A stretch of 64,000 bases of DNA from Corydoras sp. C115 (GCA_019802505.1 JAFMOC010000083.1:2771501-2835500), one strand, 5' to 3'; shown: positions 49,271 to 61,535, counted from the first letter of the stretch. Numbers and translations: made by a program. Notes: generated by a model from the letters alone, not told the origin.

Positions 49271-49288
49271 AAAAAAAAAAAAAAAAAA
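49271..49288. repeat. Poly(A) tract 40 bp after the pcdh7 donor
   Basis: 18 A residues directly after the in-frame TAA of the read-through frame. AATAAA is present at 49268-49273. Confidence 0.9.
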
Positions 49289-51058
49289 TGGAGCTTAATC
49301 AGATAAGAGAATAAATAATCCAAAAATAACTATGGCCACACACTAAAATTATGTTCACTCCCATAGTTTCACCAAATATTACCTTAAAATAATTATTGGT
49401 TAATGCACTGCACTAATGTTCTAAAAGTTAAATTTAGTACGCTAGCTCAAAAACAACCCTAAAAACGCATACACTGAGGGTTAGACATTAATGCCATTAG
49501 GTGTCATTTGTCCATACTTGTGCCATTGTTTGTTATGTAACTCATATTACTGCATTTTTTGCAAACTAACTTGTGGTAATCTGGTCAGCTGTCTTATTAG
49601 TGTATTAATTTTCATCTGAGTAATATTAGTAGCCATAGTATTACGTTTAATTGTGCATGTTCACAAAAAGTCTTAACGTTTAGGAACAGTTAAGAATGTA
49701 TACACCGACGAGACGTAACATTATGACTCCCTTCCAAATATTGTGTTGCCATCCATTTTCCTGACAAAACAACCCTGTTGTAACTTGTAATGATGCCTGC
49801 TTTTGTCCTGGTGATATGTAACATGGAGTTATATTTTGATTGGCATATTTCTCTACAATACCTTTAACACTTTAAAAAGGATCAGTCTTAACATCAATAT
49901 GTTTACATTCTGTGTAAGCAGATCATCCATTCAGTTGCATGTTCTATTTATATTTTTCTAGATTACATAGTTTTGGACCTTTTCCTTTATGGGAAACATA
50001 AAATTCTACATATTTTATTGAAAAAAAAAAACAAGTTTATATTTTGACTAATCCGACCACAGATCATGTTTCAAATGTATTTTTGTCCATCTTGTTGACT
50101 TTGGGCCAGAAAATATATTGGTGTTTCTGCTCAAAATTTGGCTATGGGTTTTATTTATTTTTGCATAAATCTGTTCGAGGTTGTATTTGTTGATGCAAAC
50201 CCAGAGCTAAGCTTAGATTTCTAATGCACACACATTTGAAGTAGGACAAAGTACTTTTGGTATAAAATATTGATTGAACAGTGATTAAAACAAAAGAGAG
50301 TATCTAAATAAGTATGCGTTTTAAACCTAAAAATGGCATTCAAAGGAAGAAAAAAAAACAAAAAAAAAAGCATGACCCCACTGTGAACCTTCCAATGGTG
50401 TAAAATAAATGAATGAATGAATAAATAAGGAGAGACTGAAAAAACGAACTGCAGAGCAGAGAAAGAGAAGAGCAGAGAAGAGACCAACCTTGCCATTAGG
50501 AGAACTGTGGCCTAAATATAGATTAAATGGGCTTTGGAAGAGAATTGTGTTAGCACACTCCATATGTAAGGTGTAAGGATTTGTCCTCTGGGCAATTTTA
50601 AAGGCCTTTAGTCAGATAATTGTAAACAAAATTAGGAAGGAAGTTTGTTTGACCCATGCAATGCTTGGAGATTTTGTTTATTTTTACTTAATTAAATTAG
50701 ATTGTAATAGCTACCAACTTCAAATCTACAAATTAAGACAGCTTTCTAATTTTAAAATCAATACATCTGCTAACCTAGAAAGATTAGATGAGGGTCGGTT
50801 ATCTCAATGTTATCAGCCAGTCGTAAAGTGAAAAGATCAGAGCTTTTCATGATTTATTCTGCATGTCTTTATCTCAAACACACACTTGCACTCCTCAGTC
50901 ACTTACTTTATTTTTAGATTTAATTCTAATCATGATCATTTCCATTTTATTGTATAAGATTTTTAGGGTCAAAACAAGGACAAACATTGGTAGTACATTA
51001 TAAGTATTCAGTCACTCATCCAAAACTTTGAATACGATTGCAATCATAATATGTCCTA

Positions 51059-51840
51059 GCTTCTAAATTTTCTACAGTCAACTTTTAGTGTTATGATAAC
51101 AAAGTGTAAGTGATTGTCAATGACATCAACTCAGCCACATATTGGAGCCAGGTCAGCAGATGGTGAGGCACAATAGTTCAGATGTTGTCAACTTTCTGCA
51201 GAGTCAATTGCTACAGACCTTAAGACTTCTCGTGGACTTTCATTTCATTTCATTAACAGAGCAAAGAGAGCTTTATGGAATGGGCTTTTATGTCTAAATC
51301 CAAGTTTTACATCACCAAGCACAATTCAAAGTGTTGGGTGCAGTGGTGTCAAGCACATTGCCACAAAACACTACAGCAGTAAAAGAGTGTTCTCTGAAGT
51401 TTTTTTTAGGAGTTGGGCTCGGCCCTTTAGTTTCAGTGAAAGAAATGCTTCAGCATTTTGTTTCTTGAAATTTATGATCCCAATTTTGCAGAAACAGTTG
51501 GGCGATTGTCCCTTCCTATTCCAACATTACTGCGCATCATTGCACAAAACAAGGTCCAAAAAGACATGAATGAGTGAGTTTTGTGTAGAAAAACTTGACT
51601 GGCTTGTGCAGAGTCCTGACCTCAACCTGACTGAACACATTGGGGATCAATTAGAGCGGAGACTGTGAACCCGACCTTCTTGCCCATCATCAGTATCATA
51701 GCTCACAAATATGTTTCTGTACTTTCAAAGAGCGGGCTAACATCATATTAAATCCTATGGATTAAGAATGTTATATCGTACAATTTCATTTTAGTGCAAA
51801 GGCAGAGGAGTGAATTCAACTGGCAGCATAGTATGAGTAT
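51059..51840 (+). pseudogene. Tc1-like transposase relic
   Basis: + strand. 'CTTTCTGCAGAGTCAATTGCTACAGACC' (51192-51219) is the DNA-binding part. 51400-51430 gives 'RSWARPFSFSERNAS', near the family's GLGPLVPVKG block. 'FLFQHYCASLHKTRSK' (51519-51566) lies where active relatives have an HDCAPVHK-type motif, so the second catalytic Asp is Tyr. 'LDWLVQSPDLNLTEHIGDQLERRL' in pieces (51594-51667) is the block around the third acidic residue. The end 'AAGGCAGAGGAGTGAATTCAACTGGCA' approximates the family's terminus. Stops and frame changes kill it. Confidence 0.88.
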
Positions 51841-51974
51841 GTGAGAGATGTTGTGTACCCTGCTATCTATATTTATATTTATGCTATTTATATTTATGAT
51901 AAAAATATAGTATTAGTATAAAATGTTTGTTGAGTCTAAGAAAGAAATATTATATATTACACGCATACATATAA

Positions 51975-51978
<4 letters not shown>

Positions 51979-52050
<72 letters not shown>
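51979..52050. repeat. (AC)36 microsatellite
   Basis: 72 bp of perfect AC repeat. Confidence 0.97.
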
Positions 52051-52052
<2 letters not shown>

Positions 52053-52975
52053 TTACTAAATTAAAATACAAAATAAAATAAAATAATAAAAAAACTATTC
52101 CAAACAGATAAGTTCAACATTACAACATTACCTAAATACAAGTTTTCTTATGTGCACAATGGTGCTAACCGCTTTTGGCCTTCAATCACAAGTGACACAA
52201 TGAACTTGACTTGTCTTGACCACAATTTTAGAATCCAACTTGCCCCAAAAAAGAGACAAGATATTGTAGCCATGATTGGTCTTTTCCTCGCAGTTTCAAA
52301 CACTCTTTTTAATCATCTTGGGCCCATCCACAATAGTTCAGTATAAGATTAACAATTTTGTGGTTTACGCATTGTTGAGTGGTGCTTTTACCAAACTAAA
52401 AATGGCAGCTTACAAGCTTGTAGTGGAGCAACAGGTAAAAGGAAAATAAAAATGTGTAAAAGTCCAACGAAATCAAATGCTTTACTAAAACACAGACACA
52501 GATTAAAAGCAGGAACCAATGCAATGTTCACAATACAAGCTGAAAACTATGTAGCTTGCATGCTAATTTAGACCTTGTAATTGCAAATTATTGTAAACTG
52601 GCAACTAATATACATTCATTTTCATACATTCATGGGAATTAAATAAGTATTACTGTTTTTTTTTTTTCTTTTTCGTTTCTTGCACTAAAATAGTGTTTAG
52701 TATTGTGGCAGAGTAATGTGCACAGTTCATCCCATTACTATGCTGATCCATGTCACACCTCCAAACCCCCTACAGGCTCATAGAAACAGGTTCTCCCACA
52801 CACATTTACTCACACACATGGCTGCACGCTCACACCCACCTTGGTCGATAAAATATTGACAAAAACGGAACCTCTCCGAAGGATATTAAAGTGCAAACTG
52901 GGAGCCTGCAGTAGAGCATAGAATGACAAGGAGATGAAGCAAGGAAACCAAAGAGAGAGAGTGTATGTGTGTGTG

Positions 52976-52977
52976 TG

Positions 52978-53024
<47 letters not shown>
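52976..53024. repeat. (GA)n purine tract
   Basis: GA repeat of about 49 bp with one AAGA interruption, preceded by a short GT run (52961-52975). Confidence 0.94.
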
Positions 53025-53027
<3 letters not shown>

Positions 53028-54916
53028 TACCCTTCATCTACACCAAAACACATTTGTGATCTCAGTAGCAGTGCTACCAGACCTTTATTTGTAAATCACT
53101 GATACAAGGGACGAGCCAACATGTATTCTGGGAAGAACACATCCTGTGTTTTTAATGTGTACACTTAGTCCTATGGAAGGTTTGAGATCTGAGTGTTTCT
53201 ACATTTTACACAAGACGTACATTTTTTTTTTTTTTACATGTACCTAGCATAAACCATACATGCACAAAAACACACACTGTTAATCAGTCATTGCATAAGT
53301 CACCAACTTATTGACTATACATTAAATATAGAAAGTGAGAATTAAAGAAGCATTATGTACTGAACATTAACTTCTTAATAGATCAGTTTCTCTGTTAGTC
53401 CTAAAATGTTACATTACTAAAGAATCTGACTCACATCTGAATCTGAAACACCTTCCGGTAAACTTACTTTTTGTGTATTTTATTTTAATATTTATATACA
53501 AATTTATTTTAGTATTTATTTATTTATATTTAGTTTAGTATTTTATTTTGACATGATATTTTTATTACATGAAGTAATAAAAGTCATTAAGTAATTAAAA
53601 TAGTTTCCTTACATCTAGATAAACTCATGGTGCTAATAGGATATATCTTTTTTATTTTATTTTATTTTATCTTTTTTCTTTTTTTTTTTCTCTGAAATGA
53701 ACAGCTAAATGTAGCTAAATGTTAATCACATAAAATGTACATAAAACCCTCTACTTAAACATATGGTGTTGAAGATTCATATACCACCCACAGTAATAAG
53801 ATATTTTAATTTGAATTAATATATTCACCATTTACAATTGTGGTCGAAGTCATACATTTGTAAAGAGTCAGCTAGGGAAAGCCTTAAGCAGCCTCGAGGA
53901 AACCCACAAAGGACGCAGACCTAAAAAACTATGCAACCATGCGCATTCTTATTAATAACCAATGAGAATAAACAGAGACCAGGGCAAAAACCAAACTGTA
54001 TCTCTAAAATAAAGAGTAAGTAAACAAAATAAACAGGAGAAAAAAAATATAAAGGGGGGTATTATAACTAAGAATGGAAAAGGTAGAGCAGAGTTCATAC
54101 TTCAAGAAGTACAATTCAGCAAGAACTAAACTAATGTCACAGATGTTGTCCATGGTGGCCCACATGAGGATGAGCTTGCTAGCAATGGAAAGGAGGGCTG
54201 TGTGGTGGTTGAGCTTGCAGAGACACTGACTAGATGATGCAGAACACTTCTTAGACAAACAGGCATCTGGCATCTCAAATATAGGTATGCTTCAAAGATA
54301 CAACGGTGCTCGAAATGCAGATGAATGCTATGGTGCTCAAAGTACAGAAAAATTTTATAGCGCATATGGCATTGATGAATTCACCAGTGTGCACTGAAGA
54401 TTGCACATGACCTTAGTGGTGAAAATAGAGACGACAGTGGGTGTCACACTGCTGAACTGAAGGAAACCTCCAAACCTTTAAGCTCAAACATCAGAGGCAT
54501 ACAAAAGAGGAAAGCAGAGGGTACAAACAAAATTTAGGCAGTACAACTGACCAACTGATACAGAACAAGATTTCAAATATAGAAAGCAAAATGGGGGCTG
54601 AACACAAGAATTATCAGAGAAGGCCACTGACAAATCCAATAATACCAGTCCCTTTAGAGGTTTGTTGTACAAGCAAAAATGGAAGTAACACAGTAAACCT
54701 AGGAATCAGTAAACAAATAAGCAACAGCCAAAAAAAAAGTGGACCAGTAGTACAAACACACTGCAAAAAATATGTCAAAAATAAGAAAACTCAACACAAA
54801 TGAAGCAAAAATGTTGATCATGAATAAAATTTCAATTTTCTGCCAGTATAGGTTATCTTGCTAAGATTTCTTAAAATAAGAAAAAGTTAACTTGATTATT
54901 TATCTATTCAATCTAT

Positions 54917-54919
<3 letters not shown>

Positions 54920-54996
<77 letters not shown>

Positions 54997-54997
54997 T
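54920..54997. repeat. (TA)32 microsatellite with CA tail
   Basis: TA repeat at 54921-54984, then CACACACACACA. Same TA-then-CA structure as 18849-18930. Confidence 0.97.
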
Positions 54998-55674
54998 ACC
55001 CTTCAACTCAAAAACAGGAATTGTTACAACATATTTTTTTGAGTTGTAAAGATTTCAATTCTTGCAGTGCATGCACATTTGCAAGATACTACCAAAAGGA
55101 CACTGCAACATATAAGAAATATAGAAATAACAAAAAAAATCTAGCTAAGACTGAGAACCCAATGAGTATTTGTAGTGAAGCATATCCAAATCAAATGCTG
55201 AAAGTCTTCGGTACACTCAAAACAAAAAATAATTCTAAATCCAAAGCAAAATCAAATCAGACGCACAAGTAAATAAAATTAAGTAAATAAAAAAAACATT
55301 CAAATAGCATATTACATAATGAAAATACAACACATTAAATCATAAATACCTGGCAACAGGTAAACACAAAAAAGGAAAAGAGGGAGGGAGGTGTGCATAT
55401 TGCAAAATACCTGCTGCAGGGGAACACCATGGCTAGCCTTAAGATAAAAGTGACACATAAGAAAAACACCTCTAACACAACCAGGGGTGTGAAATGCAAA
55501 ATAATTCTCACAGATGTGGAGTAAACAAAGTGAATTTGGTTACTGTACATTCCAAAATAAACCCAACTAGAACATCTATCTAACAAAGATATGTTAGTTA
55601 GCAGCATTTTTTTCAGATTTTGAACCAAATAGTAGCAATGGTAATTTGTGAAAATAATATAGCAAATGACATGG

Positions 55675-56028
55675 GCGGCACGGTGTCTTAGTGGTTAGCA
55701 CGTTCTCCTCTCAGCACTAGGAATTCCCGGTTCGAATCCCAATCTGGGTGGAGTTTCCATGTTCTCCCCGTGTCCGCGTGGGTTTCCTCCTGGTTCTCCG
55801 GTTTCCTCCCACAGTTCAAAAACATGGATCAAGTCAATTAAATTCTCCAAAATTGCCCCATATTGAGTGTGTCTGTGTGAGTGAGTGAGTGAGTGAGTGA
55901 GTGCCCAGCGATGGATTGGCTCCCTGTACTGGGTCTATCTGCCCAGCGCCCGAAATGTTCGCCCCTGGATGGGTATGGGGAACCCCACCGCGACCCTACT
56001 AGAGGATAAAGCGGAAGATAATGGATGG
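55675..56028 (+). mobile_element. Young full-length DANA/mermaid-like SINE with perfect 19-bp target duplication
   Basis: The 354-bp element is bounded by identical copies of AATATAGCAAATGACATGG (55656-55674 and 56029-56047). It has an A-box region (TCTTAGTGGTTAGCAC), an intact B-box GGTTCGAATCC (55729-55739), the full body with all landmarks seen in the other copies, a (GTGA)n expansion at about 55877-55903, and the 3' end 'ACTAGAGGATAAAGCGGAAGATAATGGATGG'. The perfect duplication and the intact polymerase III boxes mark it as the youngest copy in the window and the best local reference for the family. Confidence 0.96.
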
Positions 56029-56818
56029 AATATAGCAAATGACATGGCAATATTCAAGTAGTGCACAGCACCTGACCAGCAAATAGTGATAGTTTTACCG
56101 GAATACGTGTTACCAAAAAAATTAAAGTGGTTTCCTGCAGCTACCAAATTACTGATAAGATTTGTAGGAACATACAAAATGATATACCAAAAATCATAAG
56201 CAGAACACAAAATTACTATATCTATGGAACCCTTGTTATTAGCACCCTCGTACAATCCCATTACACCATAAATAATAAATACCAGTTAGTGTAGAATCAA
56301 CTGACATTTGACACATATCCAGGCTTGTAGAAGTGAAGAGAACTCTTGAGAGTCTATAAGGAGTTATAGGTCCGGGTAAAATCCAGTGGGTTTAAAAGGA
56401 GAATAATCCAGGCTCCTAACAGCAGTTTAAATGGCATGCTTAAAAACTTTCCTCCTAATAAAACAGTCAGTTTAACTGAGCAGACAACCTACAAATAAAG
56501 AAAAAATTTAAATACATATGCTAGCATAGCATGATCGAAGTCAACTCAGCCCACATATTCTACAATAAAAAATACAACAGCTAAAAAACAAAATGCTTCC
56601 TGGCTAAAGAAGGCAGGTAGGCCCATGGGACAGTACATGCTGTGCAAACAACTCCTTAATTCCTGTTCCTGTTGCTGTTTCTACCTCCAGAATTGGAAAT
56701 GAATTATAGCCCCCCCAGAGGCATGGAGTGATAAAACAAATAATGCCCAACATATTTACCAAAAAGACAACAAAACAATAGAAACAACAAAATGACGGTG
56801 GCCATTATGGTTGCAATA

Positions 56819-57160
56819 CAGTACCAGTTAAAAGTTTGTTGTTTGTTGACTACACTGTGTACATACTGTATACGTTCCCTTTACTCTGTTCTCTAATAGT
56901 CAGGACCCCAATAGTACCACCCAGAGCAGCATCAGTGCCACTGTAGAACTAAAATTAAACAATCCACCACACAAATTATACCTGTTCTGTGATGGTCCTG
57001 ACCAATAGAGAACAGAGGACCAACAGGGGAATAGCAAAAAAAGACAATAGATGTACTACAGTCAGTAATTGTAAAAATATAATGTCCTATATATATGGTA
57101 AGGGAAGAAAATAGACAATGGAGCAAAAACACGGTGTGTCCAAATGTTTGACCGGTACTC
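56819..57160 (+). mobile_element. Tc1/mariner-type palindromic MITE, both ends present
   Basis: It starts TA|CAGTACCAGTTAAAAGTTT and ends ...CAAATGTTTGACCGGTACTC|TA, so the ends are inverted repeats flanked by TA, as in Tc1/mariner elements. The 342-bp interior is non-coding, with 'GTTCTCTAATAGTCAGGACC' and its inverse 'GGTCCTGACCAATAGAGAAC', making it largely palindromic. Confidence 0.85.
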
Positions 57161-58245
57161 TATATTAAAAAGATTATTTAAGAATTACAAGTTCAGATAG
57201 AATTATTAACATTTTAGATCAGAAACATGATCATAAGCAAATATTCTAGAACTATCTTATACTTGATTATGCTAAGTTGCTCACCAAAACCTCTTTAATT
57301 TTTCACAACATATTATGTGATTCTTATAGAATCAAGAGAAAACTGACTACTTTTTGGTAAATCTTCTGCAATACATCTTTTTTGCCACACCGAAATAGTT
57401 ATCTGCAAATAATCATTTACATAACTGGTTTAAAAATCATTTAAAAATAATTAACTTCACATTGTAAGCCCCTGGTTCTTGACTCCAGTACTGGGGAGTT
57501 ACTGTAATGAAAATCTTTGTTTATCTCAGGACTGACACTGATAATATCAAACAATTATCACCAGGCATTTCATTAGCAATATGATTATGAAAAGTAATGA
57601 CAGATTTGTGAGAGTCCTGAACCGCTGTTCTGGACTACGTTTCCAATTTAATCATAATGTTTCTTGACTTAACTTGTATTCTTTCTTCATGAAAATACTA
57701 AATTCATGCAACTTTTTCTGCTTTAACTAAATGACAACTGTCTTAGAGGTAGTAGATCCTGTTCCACAAGTAGTTATGGAAAGTCGCCCCCAGCATCAAC
57801 TGCTATTTTTGTTTGATTTTTACAAAAGAATAATAATAATAATCACATTAATAAATGAATACATTACAATACAATTCTCAGTTGGTAGGTAGACAGCCTT
57901 TGCCTACTTTAGAGAATTCATTTTCTGTCTGAGTGTATGTGTATATGTGTGCCTCTGACAAACAGTGCTTTGACCCCTGGCGTTTTTAACAGTTCGTTTC
58001 ACACTCTAATGTCATGTTGTCACATTTACTCATACTGTTATGGGCTGTGTAAACTCTTTTGACTGCGAATGTGCTCTGGGAAAATCTACTGCTGTGCATA
58101 ATAGTATTTGACTGACCCTCGGTTACTTTCAGTATTCATCAGAGCATCAAAAAATAAATAAATAAATAAATAATTTAAAAAGACATAAACTTTCTGTTTA
58201 TTTACAGTTTTGTGAAAAATTTGAACACCTGTTTAATTCACATGT

Positions 58246-58614
58246 TATGTTCTCATCTCATTATCTTCCACTTTATCCTACTCTAAGGATCAGGGTCGTG
58301 GGGGGGGTTTCCCATGCCCATCAAGGGAAGAATGTTTCGGGCGTTGGGCAGATACACCCAGGGTTACAAACCATTTCTGGGCACACTCACTCACTCAATG
58401 ACTCACGTACACAGACACCCACTATAGAGAGGCAGTTTGGAGCATCCATTTTACCTTGAAATCATATTTTTGGACTGTGAGAGGAAACCGGTGGAACCCG
58501 GAGGAAGCCCACATGGACACAGGGTAAACAGAAATTCCACCCGGCTTGGGATTCAAACCCCAGCACCCAATGCTGAGAGGCAGACGTGCTAACCACCAAG
58601 CCTCATGCCACCCA
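58246..58614 (-). mobile_element. DANA/mermaid-like SINE, full length
   Basis: Minus strand: 3' end 'TCTCATCTCATTATCTTCCACTTTATCCTACTCTAAGG' at the left, then 'AATGTTTCGGGCGTTGGGCAGATACACCCAGGG', 'TTTTTGGACTGTGAGAGGAAACCGG', 'TTCCACCCGGCTTGGGATTCAAACC', and head 'GACGTGCTAACCACCAAGCCTCATGCCACCC' at the right. No clean target duplication is seen. Confidence 0.9.
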
Positions 58615-59839
58615 ATTGTACATATTTATTTCAAGTATGACACTTAATTTACTTGTTTCTAAATATTAAAACAAGTCATGAAAGTAGTGAAATCATATTA
58701 CTAAGATTAAATTTTATTTTCATTAAATATCAATAAATCCATATGCTTAACAATGCATTGCATTCCCTAATTAAATATGATATTTATCAGTGTAATATCA
58801 GTCAAATATCTTAATTGTAAAATAAATCTAGAGGTTTAACTGGTGGGTTTATTTTGGCTTCTTGTAGACTACTTTACGTTACTTGTATATGTATAGCTTT
58901 GTTTTCCCCCTATTTAAAAGAAAATAAAGATTTCCCATGAATAATGCACTACCTGGCTCTTTAAATAATTGTGTACTTATTAGAAATCCAGGCAGGCAGT
59001 AGAGGTGGCAGAAAGACCTCTTGGATAAATTAAATGCTTGCCATCGGGTTTGCGATTTGAAGACTTTGAAGTACTCGCAATCTCATCAGGCATCTGATCT
59101 GCTTAATTACCAAGGTAAAAATCAAGTAGGATAAAAAGGGAGAATTTTATCGGCATTCAAGACTGTGGGGGTAAAAAAAAAAAAACAACAAATTAGAGAT
59201 ATCTGTTTTGCAGCTATGATATGATGTTCAAAATAATGTCCATTTTTCTGAGCATGTCTTCTCCACCAAACAATACAAGCTAATTACTACAAATTACAGT
59301 TATGTGCAAGGTTTTTCTTATGTTTTCCTTTAGCCAGATACCCTGATCCTCTGGCACTAGCCTAAAGCTTTTGTATTCAGATACTGATTACAATGGTGAT
59401 TACATGGTTAAAATGAAGACGAAACACCACACCCTCCTAACCACAAATCTGTTGAAGCCTGTGACATTATGTTGGCAGACAGAAAGTAAAAGAGTTTTTA
59501 TTCTACTTTAGTAGATGTTGAGTAACCTTGATACTCTGTGGGAAAAAAAAGGGTTAAAGATTCATGTGTGCCTGTGTCTTATTTGGTATCAGCTAATTTC
59601 TTAGAAACAAATGGATCCAGCCCCCTTCATGTGTCCCCAGTATGTGTTGCTTTGCATGATCCGCATGACCTTTTCAATAGTCAAGGCTAGCAGGCTGAAG
59701 AGACTGCAGGTGCCATCAAACTTTGTTTAGCCAGAAAGGCACATCATTAGAGTTACTCTACATAATTTCAAAGTGTAAATCTATTTGAATAAAATTGAAA
59801 GTGATTGCCTGTTTCCTAGCTATCTTTTTGGGCATCCTT

Positions 59840-60005
59840 TACTGTCCATTGGGGCTGCAGGGGAAGCTGCACACATGTACCACCACTGCCTGTCTGTTTG
59901 AGCTAAGCACAGTAAGTCTTTTGGACCAGCTGAAAGTAAAAGTGGGGAGGACAAGGGCTCCCCATAGTGTTTCAGCATGGTCAGCACAGTAGAACCAGAT
60001 TGGTT
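59840..60005. repeat. Unclassified interspersed repeat, copy 2
   Basis: Partner of 35150-35290 (shared block at 59956-59991). The right neighbour differs here, which suggests an old repeat and not a local duplication. Confidence 0.4.
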
Positions 60006-60044
60006 GGCACCCTTTTTTGCTTTTTGTTTGCTTTAGTTATTATG

Positions 60045-60097
60045 TTTGGATAAAAGCGTCTGCTAAATGACTAAATGTAAATGTAAATGTAATTATG
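60045..60097 (+). mobile_element. HAmo-like SINE / LINE 3' end fragment
   Basis: 'TTTGGATAAAAGCGTCTGCTAAATGACTAAATG' followed by (TAAATG)n is the standard 3' end of this fish SINE/LINE group. The 5' part is missing. Confidence 0.75.
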
Positions 60098-60374
60098 TGT
60101 AGAGTGTGCACACTCTTTGCACTTGCACAGTAGTAAAAGTTTGTTTGAGGGGTCACTTGTGCATCTCAGATATTGCCAGGTACTATGTGGCATGAAATAT
60201 TTTAGATGGCTTTGATTATGTTTATTTTAAATAATAAAAATCCCTTCAAACTATTGGTTTCCTGTGGTTCTGCCTCACGTCATTGGGTCCAGCTTGTGCA
60301 CGTATTGCAGATGTTGATTTTTTTGTTTTGTTTATGTATATGAATGTATCACTGCACATCCAGGTACAATTTAG

Positions 60375-60482
60375 GTAGGGGCAATTTAGAGCAGCCAATT
60401 CACCTTGAGTCCAAAAACATGGAATCCAGACTCGAATCCCCAGCACAGAGAGGTGAACATGTTAACCATCATGCCACCCTCC
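60375..60482 (-). mobile_element. DANA/mermaid-like SINE, 5' part
   Basis: Minus strand: 'GGGGCAATTTAGAGCAGCCAATTCACCTTGAGTCCAAAAACATGG', with the middle deleted, 'CGAATCCCCAGCACAGAGAGG', and head 'ATGTTAACCATCATGCCACCC'. Confidence 0.85.
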
Positions 60483-61244
60483 ATTTGTATTCATTTAATC
60501 TTAATCCTATATGAATATATGAAATATATGAAAAATAAGTACATATCAGGGTGTAAACAAATCCAAAATGCTGCAATTACTTTTTCATTTTTGTATACTC
60601 TTAAGATAAATTAAACCATTTAAACATTGCACAACAAAACATTTGTGGGCCGGTAAGCAATCCAATCAACTAAAATTGTCATTTTGAAACTTGCAACCAT
60701 CTATATTCAACTTAGAGTTATTGCAAAATAATCAGCCAAACTTTTACAGTTATATGAGGCGACTCCCATGCATAGGAACATAAAAGGATGAAGAATGACG
60801 TATCTTGTACCTAGTGAGCAGAGTAAATTATGCATTCCAATGCTTTTGAGCCGGAAGGTTTGGCATTGTTGGAAGTAGCACTGATGATCTCTTGATAATA
60901 CTCAATCTGGTGTTGAATATCTGATTGTAGTAACATGAATATAAAACTTATGAAAATTTCTTTTTCAGATGATATCTTTTAACTAATTTTGGGTGTAAAT
61001 ATAGTAGTTTTTAGTTTTTTTTTCTGGTTTGGTTACTATGCATCGGTTCATAATTAGCAAAATGTCATGTGAAATTAAGTCTTTCCATCTGTTTGGTCTC
61101 TTAATGTGATTTAATTTCTGTTATTTAATGAATATAAATAAAAGAGCTGGAAACATACTAAAACCAAGAGAGGGCCATTAAAAACTACATATTTCTTTTT
61201 CTATCAATTGTATATCATATTATTATTACTTGTATTGTTTCTAT

Positions 61245-61350
61245 CCATTATTCTTTATTTGTTTACAATAACACTGATAAATGGTATATCTGTAATTGCT
61301 GCAATTCCCCCCAGAGAGTAATAAATTATTTCGATTCTGATTCTGATTAA
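61245..61350 (+). mobile_element. Non-LTR retrotransposon 3' tail
   Basis: 'GTAATTGCTGCAATTCCCCCCAGAGAGTAATAAATTATTTCGATTCTGATTCTGATTA': a 'CAATTCCCCC..GAGTAATAAA' block followed by (GATTCT)n is a common fish LINE 3' end. Confidence 0.65.
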
Positions 61351-61394
61351 AGCCTGAATTGGCTTGTGGGAGTTTTGGAACTTAGCAGCACTTA

Positions 61395-61535
61395 CAATGC
61401 AAAAAGTAGGGAAACAGGTTGCCAGTCCATTATGGGGTAAACAGGACAAAACATGTCCTTACTCGCTCAGGAATCAAGCCCAAGACCTTCATGATGTGAG
61501 GACAAGAGCTTCACCCTATGTTCAATCCAGTAAGA
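61395..61535 (-). mobile_element. DANA-like SINE fragment, degenerate
   Basis: 'CAGGTTGCCAGTCCATTATGGGGTAAACA' and 'GAATCAAGCCCAAGACCTTCATGATGTGAGGACAAGAGCTTCACCC' in order match the reverse of the classic DANA type; the intervening body is missing. Confidence 0.6.

Noticed and set aside
53640..53690. T-rich repeated TTTTA units resembling an array
   Set aside because: Simple low-complexity sequence; no spacers, so not a CRISPR-like or regulatory array.
54004..54365. Moderately complex minus-strand frames, possible processed pseudogene
   Set aside because: I could not match the translation in any frame to a known protein family, and no poly(A) tail or target duplication is visible.
54892..55272. 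126-codon open frame on the + strand
   Set aside because: It runs through the (TA)n(CA)n microsatellite (poly Ile-Tyr) and then Lys/Asn-rich AT-rich DNA; a repeat artefact.
55684..55745. tRNA-like A and B boxes that could suggest tRNA genes (also 13860, 19520, 35510, 48080)
   Set aside because: They are heads of tRNA-derived SINEs, joined to SINE bodies and not foldable as complete mature tRNAs with an acceptor stem.
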